Below are positions 36,599 through 45,943 of a DNA stretch of 64,000 bases, piece by piece. Location: positions 28,636 through 92,635 of the forward strand of contig SXON01000112.1 of assembly GCA_005778355.1 (NCBI GenBank). Reading direction: 5' to 3'. Both the position numbers and the translations under genes were made by a program. Numbering within the stretch: position 1 is the stretch's first letter; each line of letters starts with the position of its first letter. The DNA is from Pseudomonadota bacterium (GTDB lineage: Bacteria > Myxococcota_A > UBA796 > SXON01). Below the pieces are notes generated by a model that was given only the letters and a program-made list of their open reading frames with translations, did no database searches and was not told the DNA's origin.

Positions 36599-39004
36599 AT
36601 GTGGTTCCTCCTCCTCCTCGCCTGCACCGGCTGCGCGCCTCCCGACGAGTACACCCGGCTCTACCACACCGAGTCGGTGGCCCCCTCGCTCAGCGCCGAC
36701 GCGGTGGCGGCGCTCGAACACATGGGGCCCACGATCATCGACCGCGGGGTCAACTTCGCCGCCTACACCCAGGCCGCCGAGCGCGTGGAGCTCTTGCTCT
36801 TCGACGATCCCGACGCCGCCGAGCCCATCCAGCGTTTCGAGATGGATCGTTTCGGCGACGTGTGGAACCTCTACGTGGAAGGCGTGGGCGAGGGCCAACT
36901 CTACGGGCTCGTGGCCTGGGGGCCCAATTGGGCCTACCACGAGGACGGGTACTGCGGCGGCCAGGACGGCTTCGTGTCGGATGTCGATAGCCTGGGCAAC
37001 CGCTTCAACCCCAACAAGTTGCTGACCGACCCCTGGGGGCGCGCGCTCACCCGCGATCACGACTGGGGCGTGGGCTCTGCCGGGAGCGGCGAGTCGCGAC
37101 GTACCCAGTGCACGTGGGGCGCGGCGGCCAAGTCGATCGTCGTGGAGAGCGACTACGCCTGGAGCGACAACGAGGACGCCTGGCGCGACGGGCGCGCCGA
37201 GAACACGCTCGACAACCACGACTGGACCGACCTCATCCTCTACGAGGTGCACCCGAAGGGTTTCACCGCCAACGGGGTGACCGGCGTGGACCATCCCGGT
37301 ACCTACCGGGGCATCGCCGAGCACGCGCCCTACCTGGCCGAGCTGGGCATCACCGCCGTGGAGCTCTTGCCGGTGCACGAGAAGCCGGCCGACGGCGGCT
37401 ACTGGGGCTACAACAACATCAGCTTCTTCGCGCCGGAGCTCACCTACTCGGCCGACTACGTGTACGGCGAGGAGCACGCCGCCGTGCTCGACGAGTTCAA
37501 GTTCATGGTCGACGCACTCCACCAGCAAGGCATCGAGGTGGTGATCGACGTGGTGTACAACCACTCGGGCGAGGGCGGCCTCTGGCGCGACAAGGTGTAC
37601 ACCGACGACTTCCTGACAGACGAGGAAGCCATGGTGGATGCCTACAACCTCGACACCACCGAGGCCGCCACCATCTACAATATGCGCGGGCTCGACAACA
37701 ACGCCTACTACGCCCTGTCGGAAGACAAGACCGGCTACTGGAACAACACCGGCGTGGGCAACCAGACCCGGCCCAACTACACGCCGGTTCGCCGGATGAT
37801 CCTCGACAGCCTCCACTTCATGGTGGAGGAGCTGCACGTCGATGGCTTCCGCGTCGACCTCGCCGGCATCCTCGGCGAGAAAGACGGCGACTACAACAAC
37901 TGGGACGACCCCGCCAACACCGTGCTCCAGGAAATCATCGACGACGAGGTGCTGCTCGCCCAGAACACGCGCATCATCGCCGAGCCGTGGACCGCCGGCG
38001 GCTATTACAGCTCCATCGGTGCTTTCCCCGCGTCGACGGTGAACGAGGCGGTGGGCTGGGGCGAGTGGAACGCGAGCTTCCGCGACTGGTGGCGCGAGAT
38101 CGTCAATGACGACGAGTGGACACTCAACAGCGCCGAGAACAGCATCGATGGCGGCGGGGTGATCACCGGGTCGGAGGCGCGCTACGGCTGGAACCGGCGC
38201 CCCTACCACAGCACCAACTTCGTCACCTGTCACGACGGCTTCACCATGTACGACCTGTTGTCGTACGACGAGAAGCAGAACTTCTGTGGCCCGCTCAACC
38301 CCACCTGCTGCGACGATCCCACGTCGAGCTGGTGCGAGACCGACAGCGGCGAGAGCAACAACCGTTCGCGCGACTGGGGCCAGGACGCCGAGGACTTCAA
38401 ACGCCAGCTGATGCGCAACTTCTACGTGGCGATGATGGTGTCGCAGGGCACGCCGATGCTCTACGGGGGCGACGAGTGGCTCCGCACGCAGTACGGCAAC
38501 AACAACGCCTACAGTACCGCCGCCGACAACGAGTGGAACTGGTTCCGCTGGGGCGAGTGGCAGAGCCACGACGAGCGCTGGCGCATGATGGACTTCGTTT
38601 CCCAGATGACGCGCTTCCGGCTGGCACGCACCTACGCCTTCTCGCCCAGCGAATACGGCGGCGCCATGCCCTTCGTCTGGAAGAACGCGGCCAACGACGG
38701 CGACCCCGACTGGGGGGGTCGCCACCTGATGGTGCACTGGTACGACGACGGATCGGTCGGGAAAGCGGAGCTGGTGATGTTGCTCAACATGGAGCGCGGC
38801 GACGTCACCTACACGCTCCCCGAGGGACGCTCCTGGGGCCGAGTCGTCGACACCCAGCAGTACTTCGACACCGAGGACTACGTGACCACCGAGGGCCTCG
38901 ACACCCGCGCCAGCGCCAACTACTTCGACCCCGCCCCGGCGATCACCGGCGGTAGCTACACCGTGCCCTCCACCACCATCGTGATCCTCGAGGCCGCGGA
39001 ATGA
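36599..39004 (+). CDS. GH13 isoamylase/glycogen-debranching-type enzyme, putative lipoprotein
   Basis: MWFLLLLACTGCAPP; VNFAAYTQAAERVELLLFD, DLILYEVHPKGFT, VVIDVVYNHSGEGG, VDGFRVDLAGILGE, FVTCHDGFTMYDLLSY. Confidence 0.85.
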   Translation: MWFLLLLACTGCAPPDEYTRLYHTESVAPSLSADAVAALEHMGPTIIDRGVNFAAYTQAAERVELLLFDDPDAAEPIQRFEMDRFGDVWNLYVEGVGEGQLYGLVAWGPNWAYHEDGYCGGQDGFVSDVDSLGNRFNPNKLLTDPWGRALTRDHDWGVGSAGSGESRRTQCTWGAAAKSIVVESDYAWSDNEDAWRDGRAENTLDNHDWTDLILYEVHPKGFTANGVTGVDHPGTYRGIAEHAPYLAELGITAVELLPVHEKPADGGYWGYNNISFFAPELTYSADYVYGEEHAAVLDEFKFMVDALHQQGIEVVIDVVYNHSGEGGLWRDKVYTDDFLTDEEAMVDAYNLDTTEAATIYNMRGLDNNAYYALSEDKTGYWNNTGVGNQTRPNYTPVRRMILDSLHFMVEELHVDGFRVDLAGILGEKDGDYNNWDDPANTVLQEIIDDEVLLAQNTRIIAEPWTAGGYYSSIGAFPASTVNEAVGWGEWNASFRDWWREIVNDDEWTLNSAENSIDGGGVITGSEARYGWNRRPYHSTNFVTCHDGFTMYDLLSYDEKQNFCGPLNPTCCDDPTSSWCETDSGESNNRSRDWGQDAEDFKRQLMRNFYVAMMVSQGTPMLYGGDEWLRTQYGNNNAYSTAADNEWNWFRWGEWQSHDERWRMMDFVSQMTRFRLARTYAFSPSEYGGAMPFVWKNAANDGDPDWGGRHLMVHWYDDGSVGKAELVMLLNMERGDVTYTLPEGRSWGRVVDTQQYFDTEDYVTTEGLDTRASANYFDPAPAITGGSYTVPSTTIVILEAAE

Positions 39005-40440
39005 TGCTGCTGGTGAGCGCGGCCTTGGCCGCCGACGTGGGCGGCTACCTCCGGGTGATGACCCGCCCCGACTTCGAGGGTGGCGACGGCCGCCTCGGCT
39101 ACTGGAACCTCTACGGGCGCCTGCTCAACGAGGGTCCCTACGCGGCGCTGGAATTGCGACAGTCGGTGCTCGATCCCGTCCCCGGGAGCACCGAGCCCTG
39201 GACCGATCTCCACGCCAAGATCGAGGGTGGCACGGTGCAAAACGCCGACGAGGGCGGCGGTTCGCTGGCCTACCTGCGATTGTCCCAGCTCTACGTCCAG
39301 GCCGGCAACGTGGGCCTGCAAGACACCACCTGGCGCGTGGGCACGCTCGAGTCGAACTTCGGCGACCTCGGCCTCTACGACATGCGCCCGGCGCAAGTGC
39401 TCTTCGACACGGTCGGGGCGCAGGCGCGCTATCAAACCCGCGCGCTCGAGCTCACCGTGGGCGCGGGCGACGCGGGCTTCAACCTCAAGGGCAGCGAGTA
39501 CAACACCGTGCTCAGCGCCGGGGCCACGGCGCGCGTGAACATCGCGGGGAAGCTCGAGCTTGGCGTGGGTGGACAGGGGTACTACGAGCCCGAGGTGGTG
39601 GGCAATCGGTACGCGCCCCACGACACGCCGGGTGTCAGCTACGAGGACTACCTCCGCGGCGAAGTCGTCCAGACTTACCTCGACGCGAACCCCGGCCAGC
39701 TCGCCGACTTTCCCTCCCCCACCTCCACCGACGCTTCGTCCTGGAAGATGGTGGGCTACCTCGGCTTCGGCAAGCTCGGGCCCTTGCGCTGGAACAGCCT
39801 CTACGCGAGCTACGCGCAGGTTCATCCCGACAACTTCAGTAGCGAGACGGTCGACGGCGAGACCGTCGACATCTACATCACCTCGCTCACCGACGAGCGC
39901 ACCGTCTTGCTCCTCGGCGACGAGATGCAGTGGCAACTGGTGCCCGAGCGCTACGACGTGGTGCTGGGGGGCCTCTACGGCGTGCACGAGGACGGCGACA
40001 ACGACCTTGCCCCCTCCGACAATGACCGCACCTACATGTCGGCGGTGCTCCGCAACCAGGTGTACCTGTCGCGGGTGGTGCACCTGCTCGTGGAGGGCAG
40101 CGTGGCCCAGGAGGTGTCGCACAACGGCAACGCCTACCGCAACCACGTGGACAGCCTCTTCGAGAACACCGGCGGCAAGGCCGACAGCGAGGGCCTCGAG
40201 TACGGCGACAGTGACACCCGCTTCACCTGGCAGGCCAAGGGCGGGGTGGTGCTCAACCCGCTGGGCCCCGGCATCTACACGCGGCCGTCGCTTCGATTGT
40301 TGTATGGCCTCCAATACAGCACGCAGAACAACGCCTTTGGCAACAGCTTCGTCGAGTCGCTCGACGAGTACAACGACTTCGGCAACGTGGAACGGCACTC
40401 CCACAGCGTGCTGGCCCTGGAGACGGAAGCATGGTTCTAG
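39001..40440 (+). CDS. outer-membrane beta-barrel protein, porin-like
   Basis: Signal peptide; alternating amphipathic strands; C-terminal aromatic (LETEAWF); starts at the isoamylase stop. Confidence 0.6.
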   Translation: MMLLVSAALAADVGGYLRVMTRPDFEGGDGRLGYWNLYGRLLNEGPYAALELRQSVLDPVPGSTEPWTDLHAKIEGGTVQNADEGGGSLAYLRLSQLYVQAGNVGLQDTTWRVGTLESNFGDLGLYDMRPAQVLFDTVGAQARYQTRALELTVGAGDAGFNLKGSEYNTVLSAGATARVNIAGKLELGVGGQGYYEPEVVGNRYAPHDTPGVSYEDYLRGEVVQTYLDANPGQLADFPSPTSTDASSWKMVGYLGFGKLGPLRWNSLYASYAQVHPDNFSSETVDGETVDIYITSLTDERTVLLLGDEMQWQLVPERYDVVLGGLYGVHEDGDNDLAPSDNDRTYMSAVLRNQVYLSRVVHLLVEGSVAQEVSHNGNAYRNHVDSLFENTGGKADSEGLEYGDSDTRFTWQAKGGVVLNPLGPGIYTRPSLRLLYGLQYSTQNNAFGNSFVESLDEYNDFGNVERHSHSVLALETEAWF

Positions 40441-40943
40441 GGCTATTGTTTGCGTGTATCAAGCCGGTGCCCCCGGCCCCGGGCGACGGCGTGCCGCTGG
40501 CGGTGGCCACGCTCATGGTGCCCGTGTCGGGCGAGGCCAGCGCCGCGCCACCCGCCTTCGAGATGGGACTGGCGCCCGTGCTCAACGACCGGGGGGGCCT
40601 GCCGACGTACGTGACCACGATCGAAGGCGCGGCGCGCCTCGGTGGCCTGGCGGGCACCCAGCAGCGCCTCGACATGCTGCGCGAGGCCGAGGACGGCGCG
40701 ATCCTGCTGATCGAGACCGAGCCCAGCTACTACTCCGAGATGAACGGGCAGTACCGGTGGACCGTGGGGGTGACGCTCACGCTCGCCGAGGGCAACGCGC
40801 CACCGGTGGAGGCCCAGTTCGACGTGCCCGTTTTTCTCGCCTACCACCACGAGCGCGAGGCCGAGGCCGTGACCGCCGCCACGCCCGTCGTGGCCCGGCG
40901 GGTGGGGCAGCTGGTGGACGCCTGGATTGCCGGGCGCGAGTAG
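40431..40943 (+). CDS. hypothetical lipoprotein
   Basis: MVLGLLFACIKPVPPAPGDG lipobox-like; overlaps the porin 3' end. Confidence 0.55.
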   Translation: MVLGLLFACIKPVPPAPGDGVPLAVATLMVPVSGEASAAPPAFEMGLAPVLNDRGGLPTYVTTIEGAARLGGLAGTQQRLDMLREAEDGAILLIETEPSYYSEMNGQYRWTVGVTLTLAEGNAPPVEAQFDVPVFLAYHHEREAEAVTAATPVVARRVGQLVDAWIAGRE

Positions 40944-41507
40944 CTACACCCTCCCAAACAACCTCGTGATGTCGATCTCCGCCGCCTCGAAGGGCGGCAG
41001 GCGGGCCATCTCGCCGTCACCCGCGGCGCCCTGGGTCACCCAGAGGCCATCGCGGTTGGCGAAACACTCCACCATCCGGGCCTCGGGGTCGGCCGCCCAG
41101 AACCAGCCCACGCCGTGCTGCGCGTAGAGCGGTCGTTTGCGCAGGACATCGTGACTCGCCGTGGAGGCCGAGCGGATCTCGCAGATCCAGTCAGGAACGA
41201 TCTCGATGGGCCGGCTTTCCGGCAGGTCGGGCATACGTTCTCGTCGCCAACCCACGACATCGGGGCGCACCGTGTCGTGGGGGCCGAAGCGGACGTCAGT
41301 GTCCACGAGGATCCACCACCCGCCCGGCTCGTCGTCCTGGTCGAAGGGGCCGCCCACGTAGCGACCGAAGGCCGCCTGCACGCGCTGGTGACGCGGCCGC
41401 GGGCGGGCGTGCTCGTAAAGCACCCCCGCGATCACCTCGGCGCGGGCATCGGCGGGCAGCCTCAGGATGTCATCGTAGGTCGCGAGTTTGCGAGCGGGCT
41501 GGGCCAC
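40944..41507 (-). CDS. Uma2 family (DUF820) nuclease-like protein
   Basis: TYDDILRLPADARAEVIAGVLYEHARPRPRHQRV...DTDVRFGPHDTVRPDVVGWRRER...PDWICEIRSAST. Confidence 0.8.
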   Translation of the reverse strand: MAQPARKLATYDDILRLPADARAEVIAGVLYEHARPRPRHQRVQAAFGRYVGGPFDQDDEPGGWWILVDTDVRFGPHDTVRPDVVGWRRERMPDLPESRPIEIVPDWICEIRSASTASHDVLRKRPLYAQHGVGWFWAADPEARMVECFANRDGLWVTQGAAGDGEMARLPPFEAAEIDITRLFGRV

Positions 41508-41552
41508 ACCCCGATCATAGCCGCGCCGCAGGCCGCGCTACAAGGTGAGCCC

Positions 41553-43055
41553 GTGATCTACTTCCTCCTCGTCGATCGCTTCTACAACGGCAACCCCGCC
41601 AACGACGGTGCCATCGACCTCGCCGACCCGCAGGCCTTCCACGGGGGCGACCTCGCGGGGGTCACGGCCAAGCTCGACAACCTCAAGGAGATCGGGGTCG
41701 ACACGCTCTGGCTCGGGCCGATCACCCAGATGCGAACGGAGAAGTTCTTCCAGTGGGGGGCCTACCATGGCTACTGGCTCCACGACCCGATGGCGCTCGA
41801 ACCGCGCTTTGGTACCCTCGAGGAGCTGGCCACGCTGCGTCGCGAGGCCGACGCACGTGGCATCCGCCTGGTGCTCGACACCGTCTACAACCACCTCGCG
41901 CCCGATCACGGCTTTGTGCAGCATCATCCCGAGTGGTTTCACGGGCCGAGCAAGATTGTCGACTGGAACGACCCGGCTCAGCTCCAGCAAGGATGGGTGC
42001 ACGGGCTCCCCGACCTCGACCAGGACAACCGCGAGGTTCGTGGATGGTTAGAAGCCGCCACCGACCTGTGGATCGAGCGCGTGGGGCCGGCCGCGCTGCG
42101 GCTCGACGCCGTGCGGCACATGAGCCCCGAGTTCGTGCGCGCGATGGGCGCCGAGGCCCGATCACTCGGGGTGGAGACCTGGGGCGAGATCTTCGACGGC
42201 AACGTGGCCACCGTTCTTGACACTCGTGAGAAGGCCGGTCTCGACGCGGTTTTCGATTACCCGCTCTACTACGCGCTCAAAGACACCGCCTGTGGCGACG
42301 CCCCGCTCGCGCAGCTCGCCGCCGCCCTCGACCGGAGCGACCACGTGCCCGGCCACACCTGGCTCACGTTCGTGGACAATCACGACACCCCGCGCATCCT
42401 GAGCGCCTGCAACGGTGATGCCTGGGGCGCCGAGGCCGCCATCGCCTTGCTCTTCGCGCTCCGCGGGCGACCGGTCATCACCTGGGGCACGGAGTACCTG
42501 CCACTCGGTGCCGAGGAGCCCGACAATCGCGCCGACATGCGCTGGGACTCGCTCGGTGTTGACCGGCTGGCCTGGTTGGCCAGCCTGGCGCGACAGCGAC
42601 GCGAGAGCCCCTCTCTGTCACACGGGGACAGCCGGGTGATCGCGCTGGGCGAGCACCACGTGGCCTGGGAACGTACGCACGGCGGGGAGCGCCGATGGGT
42701 GTTGTACAACGAGGGCGCCGAGTCGATCGACATCGCCGGTGTCCACTTCGACCCACGCACGGTGACGGTGTACGACCCCGGGACATTGCCCGCGCCCCGG
42801 GTCCACGGCGGCACGGTACGCTTCAAAAGCTCGAAAAAACTCCCCCCCGGCGACCGTCTCGTGGTGGTGGGCGACGCCCCCGAGCTCGGGAGCTGGGACC
42901 CCGCGCACGGCGTGCCGGTGCCCGGGAAAGTGACACTCGAGGACGAGGTGTACCTCTACAAGACGGTGGTGCTCCACGCCGACGGGCGGCCGCCGACCTG
43001 GAGCGAGGGCGGGAACCGGTGGATCGTCGGGGGAGGCGGCGTATTGCGGCTGTAG
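41553..43055 (+). CDS. GH13 alpha-amylase with C-terminal CBM20-like starch-binding domain
   Basis: YFLLVDRFYNG, LVLDTVYNHLAPDHG, GPAALRLDAVRHM, WGEIFDGN, FVDNHDTPR; C-terminal GDRLVVVGDAPELGSWDPAHGVPV. No obvious signal peptide. Confidence 0.8.
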   Translation: MIYFLLVDRFYNGNPANDGAIDLADPQAFHGGDLAGVTAKLDNLKEIGVDTLWLGPITQMRTEKFFQWGAYHGYWLHDPMALEPRFGTLEELATLRREADARGIRLVLDTVYNHLAPDHGFVQHHPEWFHGPSKIVDWNDPAQLQQGWVHGLPDLDQDNREVRGWLEAATDLWIERVGPAALRLDAVRHMSPEFVRAMGAEARSLGVETWGEIFDGNVATVLDTREKAGLDAVFDYPLYYALKDTACGDAPLAQLAAALDRSDHVPGHTWLTFVDNHDTPRILSACNGDAWGAEAAIALLFALRGRPVITWGTEYLPLGAEEPDNRADMRWDSLGVDRLAWLASLARQRRESPSLSHGDSRVIALGEHHVAWERTHGGERRWVLYNEGAESIDIAGVHFDPRTVTVYDPGTLPAPRVHGGTVRFKSSKKLPPGDRLVVVGDAPELGSWDPAHGVPVPGKVTLEDEVYLYKTVVLHADGRPPTWSEGGNRWIVGGGGVLRL

Positions 43056-43156
43056 GGGCGAGTTCATCGAGGACCGAACAGCCCAGCCCCGCCCGGCCCC
43101 GCGCAGCGGCGAGCGAAGCGAGCGGGAAATTCGGGACGAAATTGCGGGAAGGCGGA

Positions 43157-43360
43157 CTAGGTGGGTCGCCCCACGCCCCCCGCGGGGGGGGCCGTTCCGT
43201 CGTGGCTACCCGTTCGCCGAGCTGTGCGAACAAGCTCCATCATTTCCCAGATCCAGTCCAAACGCTCCTCGGCGGAGAGCAGGAGGAGTGGCCGCTCCAA
43301 ATGGCCATCGAACAGCGGATCGACGGTGCCGCGCTCGGGCATGGAGTCAGGGCGGGACAC
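43157..43360 (-). CDS. small protein paired with nucleotidyltransferase
   Basis: 67 aa, MSRPDSMPERGTVDPLFDGHLERPLLLLSAEERLDWIWEMMELVRTARR; GTG start overlaps the end of the upstream gene. Confidence 0.5.
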   Translation of the reverse strand: MSRPDSMPERGTVDPLFDGHLERPLLLLSAEERLDWIWEMMELVRTARRTGSHDGTAPPAGGVGRPT

Positions 43361-43829
43361 TGAGCAACTCCTGGAGATCCTCGATGTCTCGAAGGTCGAC
43401 CTTGCGTGGCGGAGTAACGCTGGACTTGGCGACGATCAGGTGCCGCTTCGACGAGACCAGAAAACGACGTCCCTCGACCTCAAACGAGTCGGCCTCAGCC
43501 GCCAGCTCATCGAATGACAAGGGATAGCTCAGAAACACATCCAGGGCGAACGCCCCGCTCGCGGCCACCAGCGTGTACACGACAGCGTGCTTCTCCTCCA
43601 CCCAGGCGCGACGGCGTTCCGCATCGAGCAGGGACTCGATGGGTTCTGGTACTCGAGGTCGAAGCTCCAGCGCCCGCGCGACCCTCACGAGCGCCTCGAG
43701 ATCGGGTGTTTCCAGGGCCACGCGAACGTCGAGGTGGTGGGTGGTCCGCGCGACCCCCTGGAGGACGCAGGCAACACCACCGCAGACCACGAACCGCACG
43801 TTCGCGTCCGCCAGCGCGATGAGTGTCAT
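43347..43829 (-). CDS. nucleotidyltransferase (AbiEii/DUF6036-like)
   Basis: MTLIALADANVRFVVCGGVACVLQGVARTTHHLDVRVALETPDLEALVRVARAL. Confidence 0.6.
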   Translation of the reverse strand: MTLIALADANVRFVVCGGVACVLQGVARTTHHLDVRVALETPDLEALVRVARALELRPRVPEPIESLLDAERRRAWVEEKHAVVYTLVAASGAFALDVFLSYPLSFDELAAEADSFEVEGRRFLVSSKRHLIVAKSSVTPPRKVDLRDIEDLQELLSVPP

Positions 43830-43852
43830 GCGAAGGAGGTTGTCGGCCACGT

Positions 43853-45943
43853 TCAGCGCGCATCCCAGCGACGACGGCGCCACAGCGCGAGCCCCGCCAA
43901 CCCGACAAACGCGGCACCGCTGTCGCCGGTGTCTTCGCAGGAGCAAGCGGGCGTGTACACCGCCTCGATCGGCGTGTCGAACAGCGGGTCGACCGGCTCG
44001 GGACAGAAAGCGCTGCTGTCGGCGCGTTGTTGCATCGCCAGCACGTACAAACCGGCCCCAAAGCCGACCATCGGCACCGGACCGGCGTACTCGCCCGTCT
44101 CGGGCATGAACAACTCGGGGATCTGCCGACCGTTGAGCATCGCCTGGCCGGTGATCCAGTCCTCGATCTCCTCGGCCCGCGCGGTGGCGCAGGCACGTCG
44201 CATCGCCGTGGCCACGCGCAAGTCGGCGAAGGCCCACTCCGCGTCGTCGTACTCGTCGCCGTCGTCGTTGCGCGCGTAGCCCACGCCCGATTCCACCCGC
44301 AGGACCTCGTCCCATGCCGCCAGCGTGGGACCAAAGGTGCTGCCGAGGGGATCGAGCACGTCGAAGTTGTAGGCCTCCACGGCGGCGATATCGAGGTAGT
44401 CGCTGCCGCTGTCGAGCTGACCCTTGCTGGCCGCGAGCACGCCATTCTCATCGACAAGCTCGAGCGCGATCGCCGAGGCGATACCCTCGGCCGCCTGCAG
44501 GTAGCCGGTGGCCCGGCCGTCACCGAGCTGCAGCGCGAGGGCGGCCGCGGCGCGGAGCCCAGCCACCGCCATCACCGATGTGTAGGTGTGCTGATCCTGC
44601 TCGCCCGACCAGTGTCGCTCCCAGATGGAGCTGTCCACCGCGATGAGCCCGTTGCTGGCCACCACCATGTTGGCGAGCGGGTCGGCCACCTCGTCCAGCG
44701 CGCGCGGACCCAACTCTTCCAGCAGCCCGGTCTGGTCGCCATCCTCCACCAGCTCGCCGAGCGCCCAGAGAAAAAGCCCCCAGTTGTCGAGCTCGATATT
44801 CGGGCCGGTGCCGTCGTCGTCCGACCACTCGGATCCGTCGCCGTAAAGTCGACACACGCTCACGCCGTAGTCTTGTCCCTCGACGTACTGCGCGTAGTTC
44901 CCCGCCTTGCCTTCCTGGAACAAGAACCGAAGAGCGTTCGCCGCTTCCTCGCCGTAGCCGGCACGCGCCAGCGCCACGATACTGTAGGCCGAGTCGCGCA
45001 CCCATGTGATGTTCCAGTAGTGCGCGAATTCGTCCTGCGGCGCGGCCACCGGGTAGCTCGCCACGATCTGCCCGAAGGCCGCCCCGGGCTCGCGCACCTG
45101 CGCCATCTTGAGGTAGGCCAGCTGCTGGCGAAACACCGCAGTCTCGTCGTCGTCGAGGTCGGCGGGCACCTTGGCCGCGGCCTGGAACGCCGCCCAGCCC
45201 TGCAACTCGGCCACGAGCCAGTCACGGGCGGGCGAGTCGAGCGTGCTCCACTCGGGAGTGGGGTCGGTCGACGTGAAAACGCCGTACCAGGCGTCCTCCC
45301 CGGGCCCCAGGGAGGGCACGCTCCAACCGAAGCCGGGGACGATGCTCGATGCGTAGAAGGCACAGTCCCCGGCCAACTTCCGCCCAGCGAGCACGGTGTC
45401 GTACACCCCCTCGCAGCTGTTCTCGGCGGCTCCCGGCGCATGGAACCAGAGCGCGATGTCACTCGCTTCCTCCACCACGATCTCGTCGGAGTAGGTGGCC
45501 ACCGTCTCGGAACCACCGGCCTGCCAGTTGTGCAACGAGGCGAGCTGGAAGGCCGACACGCGCGCAGTGGCGCTCGGGTTCCGCACCCGGATCACCTGCG
45601 CCACGCCAAAGCCCTCGTAGGCCATCGGCATGAAGGCCCACTGGGTGAACTCTAGGCTTCCAGTGGTCTGTTTACTGCCGATCACGCCAGTGCCATCCTC
45701 GGTCCACACCGACTCCGGGTCGCTCAGCCAGTTGCCGGTGCCGTCGAGGTCGGTGTAGCCAAAGTAGGTGTCGTACAGGATGTCGTCGGTGTACTCATAG
45801 TCGTCGTACTGCGAGTAGGTGTGGTTCCAGGCCTGGGTGAGTCGGTCGCCGTCGTACACCAGCACGCCGAAGCCATTGCCTGCCGCGCGCGACGACACCG
45901 AGGGAAAGGGATCCAGGGCGAAGGCCGAGAGGACGAGGAGCAT
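43853..45943 (-). CDS. GH15-like glucoamylase/glucodextranase-type enzyme with MYXO-CTERM-like tail
   Basis: HYWNITWVRDSAYSIVALARAGYGEEAANALRFL, GTGPNIELDNWGLFLWALGELV; tail CSCEDTGDSGAAFVGLAGLALWRRRR. ATG overlaps the upstream TGA. Confidence 0.7.
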   Translation of the reverse strand: MLLVLSAFALDPFPSVSSRAAGNGFGVLVYDGDRLTQAWNHTYSQYDDYEYTDDILYDTYFGYTDLDGTGNWLSDPESVWTEDGTGVIGSKQTTGSLEFTQWAFMPMAYEGFGVAQVIRVRNPSATARVSAFQLASLHNWQAGGSETVATYSDEIVVEEASDIALWFHAPGAAENSCEGVYDTVLAGRKLAGDCAFYASSIVPGFGWSVPSLGPGEDAWYGVFTSTDPTPEWSTLDSPARDWLVAELQGWAAFQAAAKVPADLDDDETAVFRQQLAYLKMAQVREPGAAFGQIVASYPVAAPQDEFAHYWNITWVRDSAYSIVALARAGYGEEAANALRFLFQEGKAGNYAQYVEGQDYGVSVCRLYGDGSEWSDDDGTGPNIELDNWGLFLWALGELVEDGDQTGLLEELGPRALDEVADPLANMVVASNGLIAVDSSIWERHWSGEQDQHTYTSVMAVAGLRAAAALALQLGDGRATGYLQAAEGIASAIALELVDENGVLAASKGQLDSGSDYLDIAAVEAYNFDVLDPLGSTFGPTLAAWDEVLRVESGVGYARNDDGDEYDDAEWAFADLRVATAMRRACATARAEEIEDWITGQAMLNGRQIPELFMPETGEYAGPVPMVGFGAGLYVLAMQQRADSSAFCPEPVDPLFDTPIEAVYTPACSCEDTGDSGAAFVGLAGLALWRRRRWDAR

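Noticed and set aside
32125-38737. Other long antisense ORFs (32125..34143, 36569..38737; also 46207..48435)
   Set aside because: High-GC shadow frames opposite well-supported secreted protein, isoamylase and amylase genes; no recognisable domains.
43176-43189. Perfect palindrome CCCCCCGCGGGGGG as a terminator
   Set aside because: No T-tract, and it lies inside the 67-aa ORF; probably low-complexity GC sequence.
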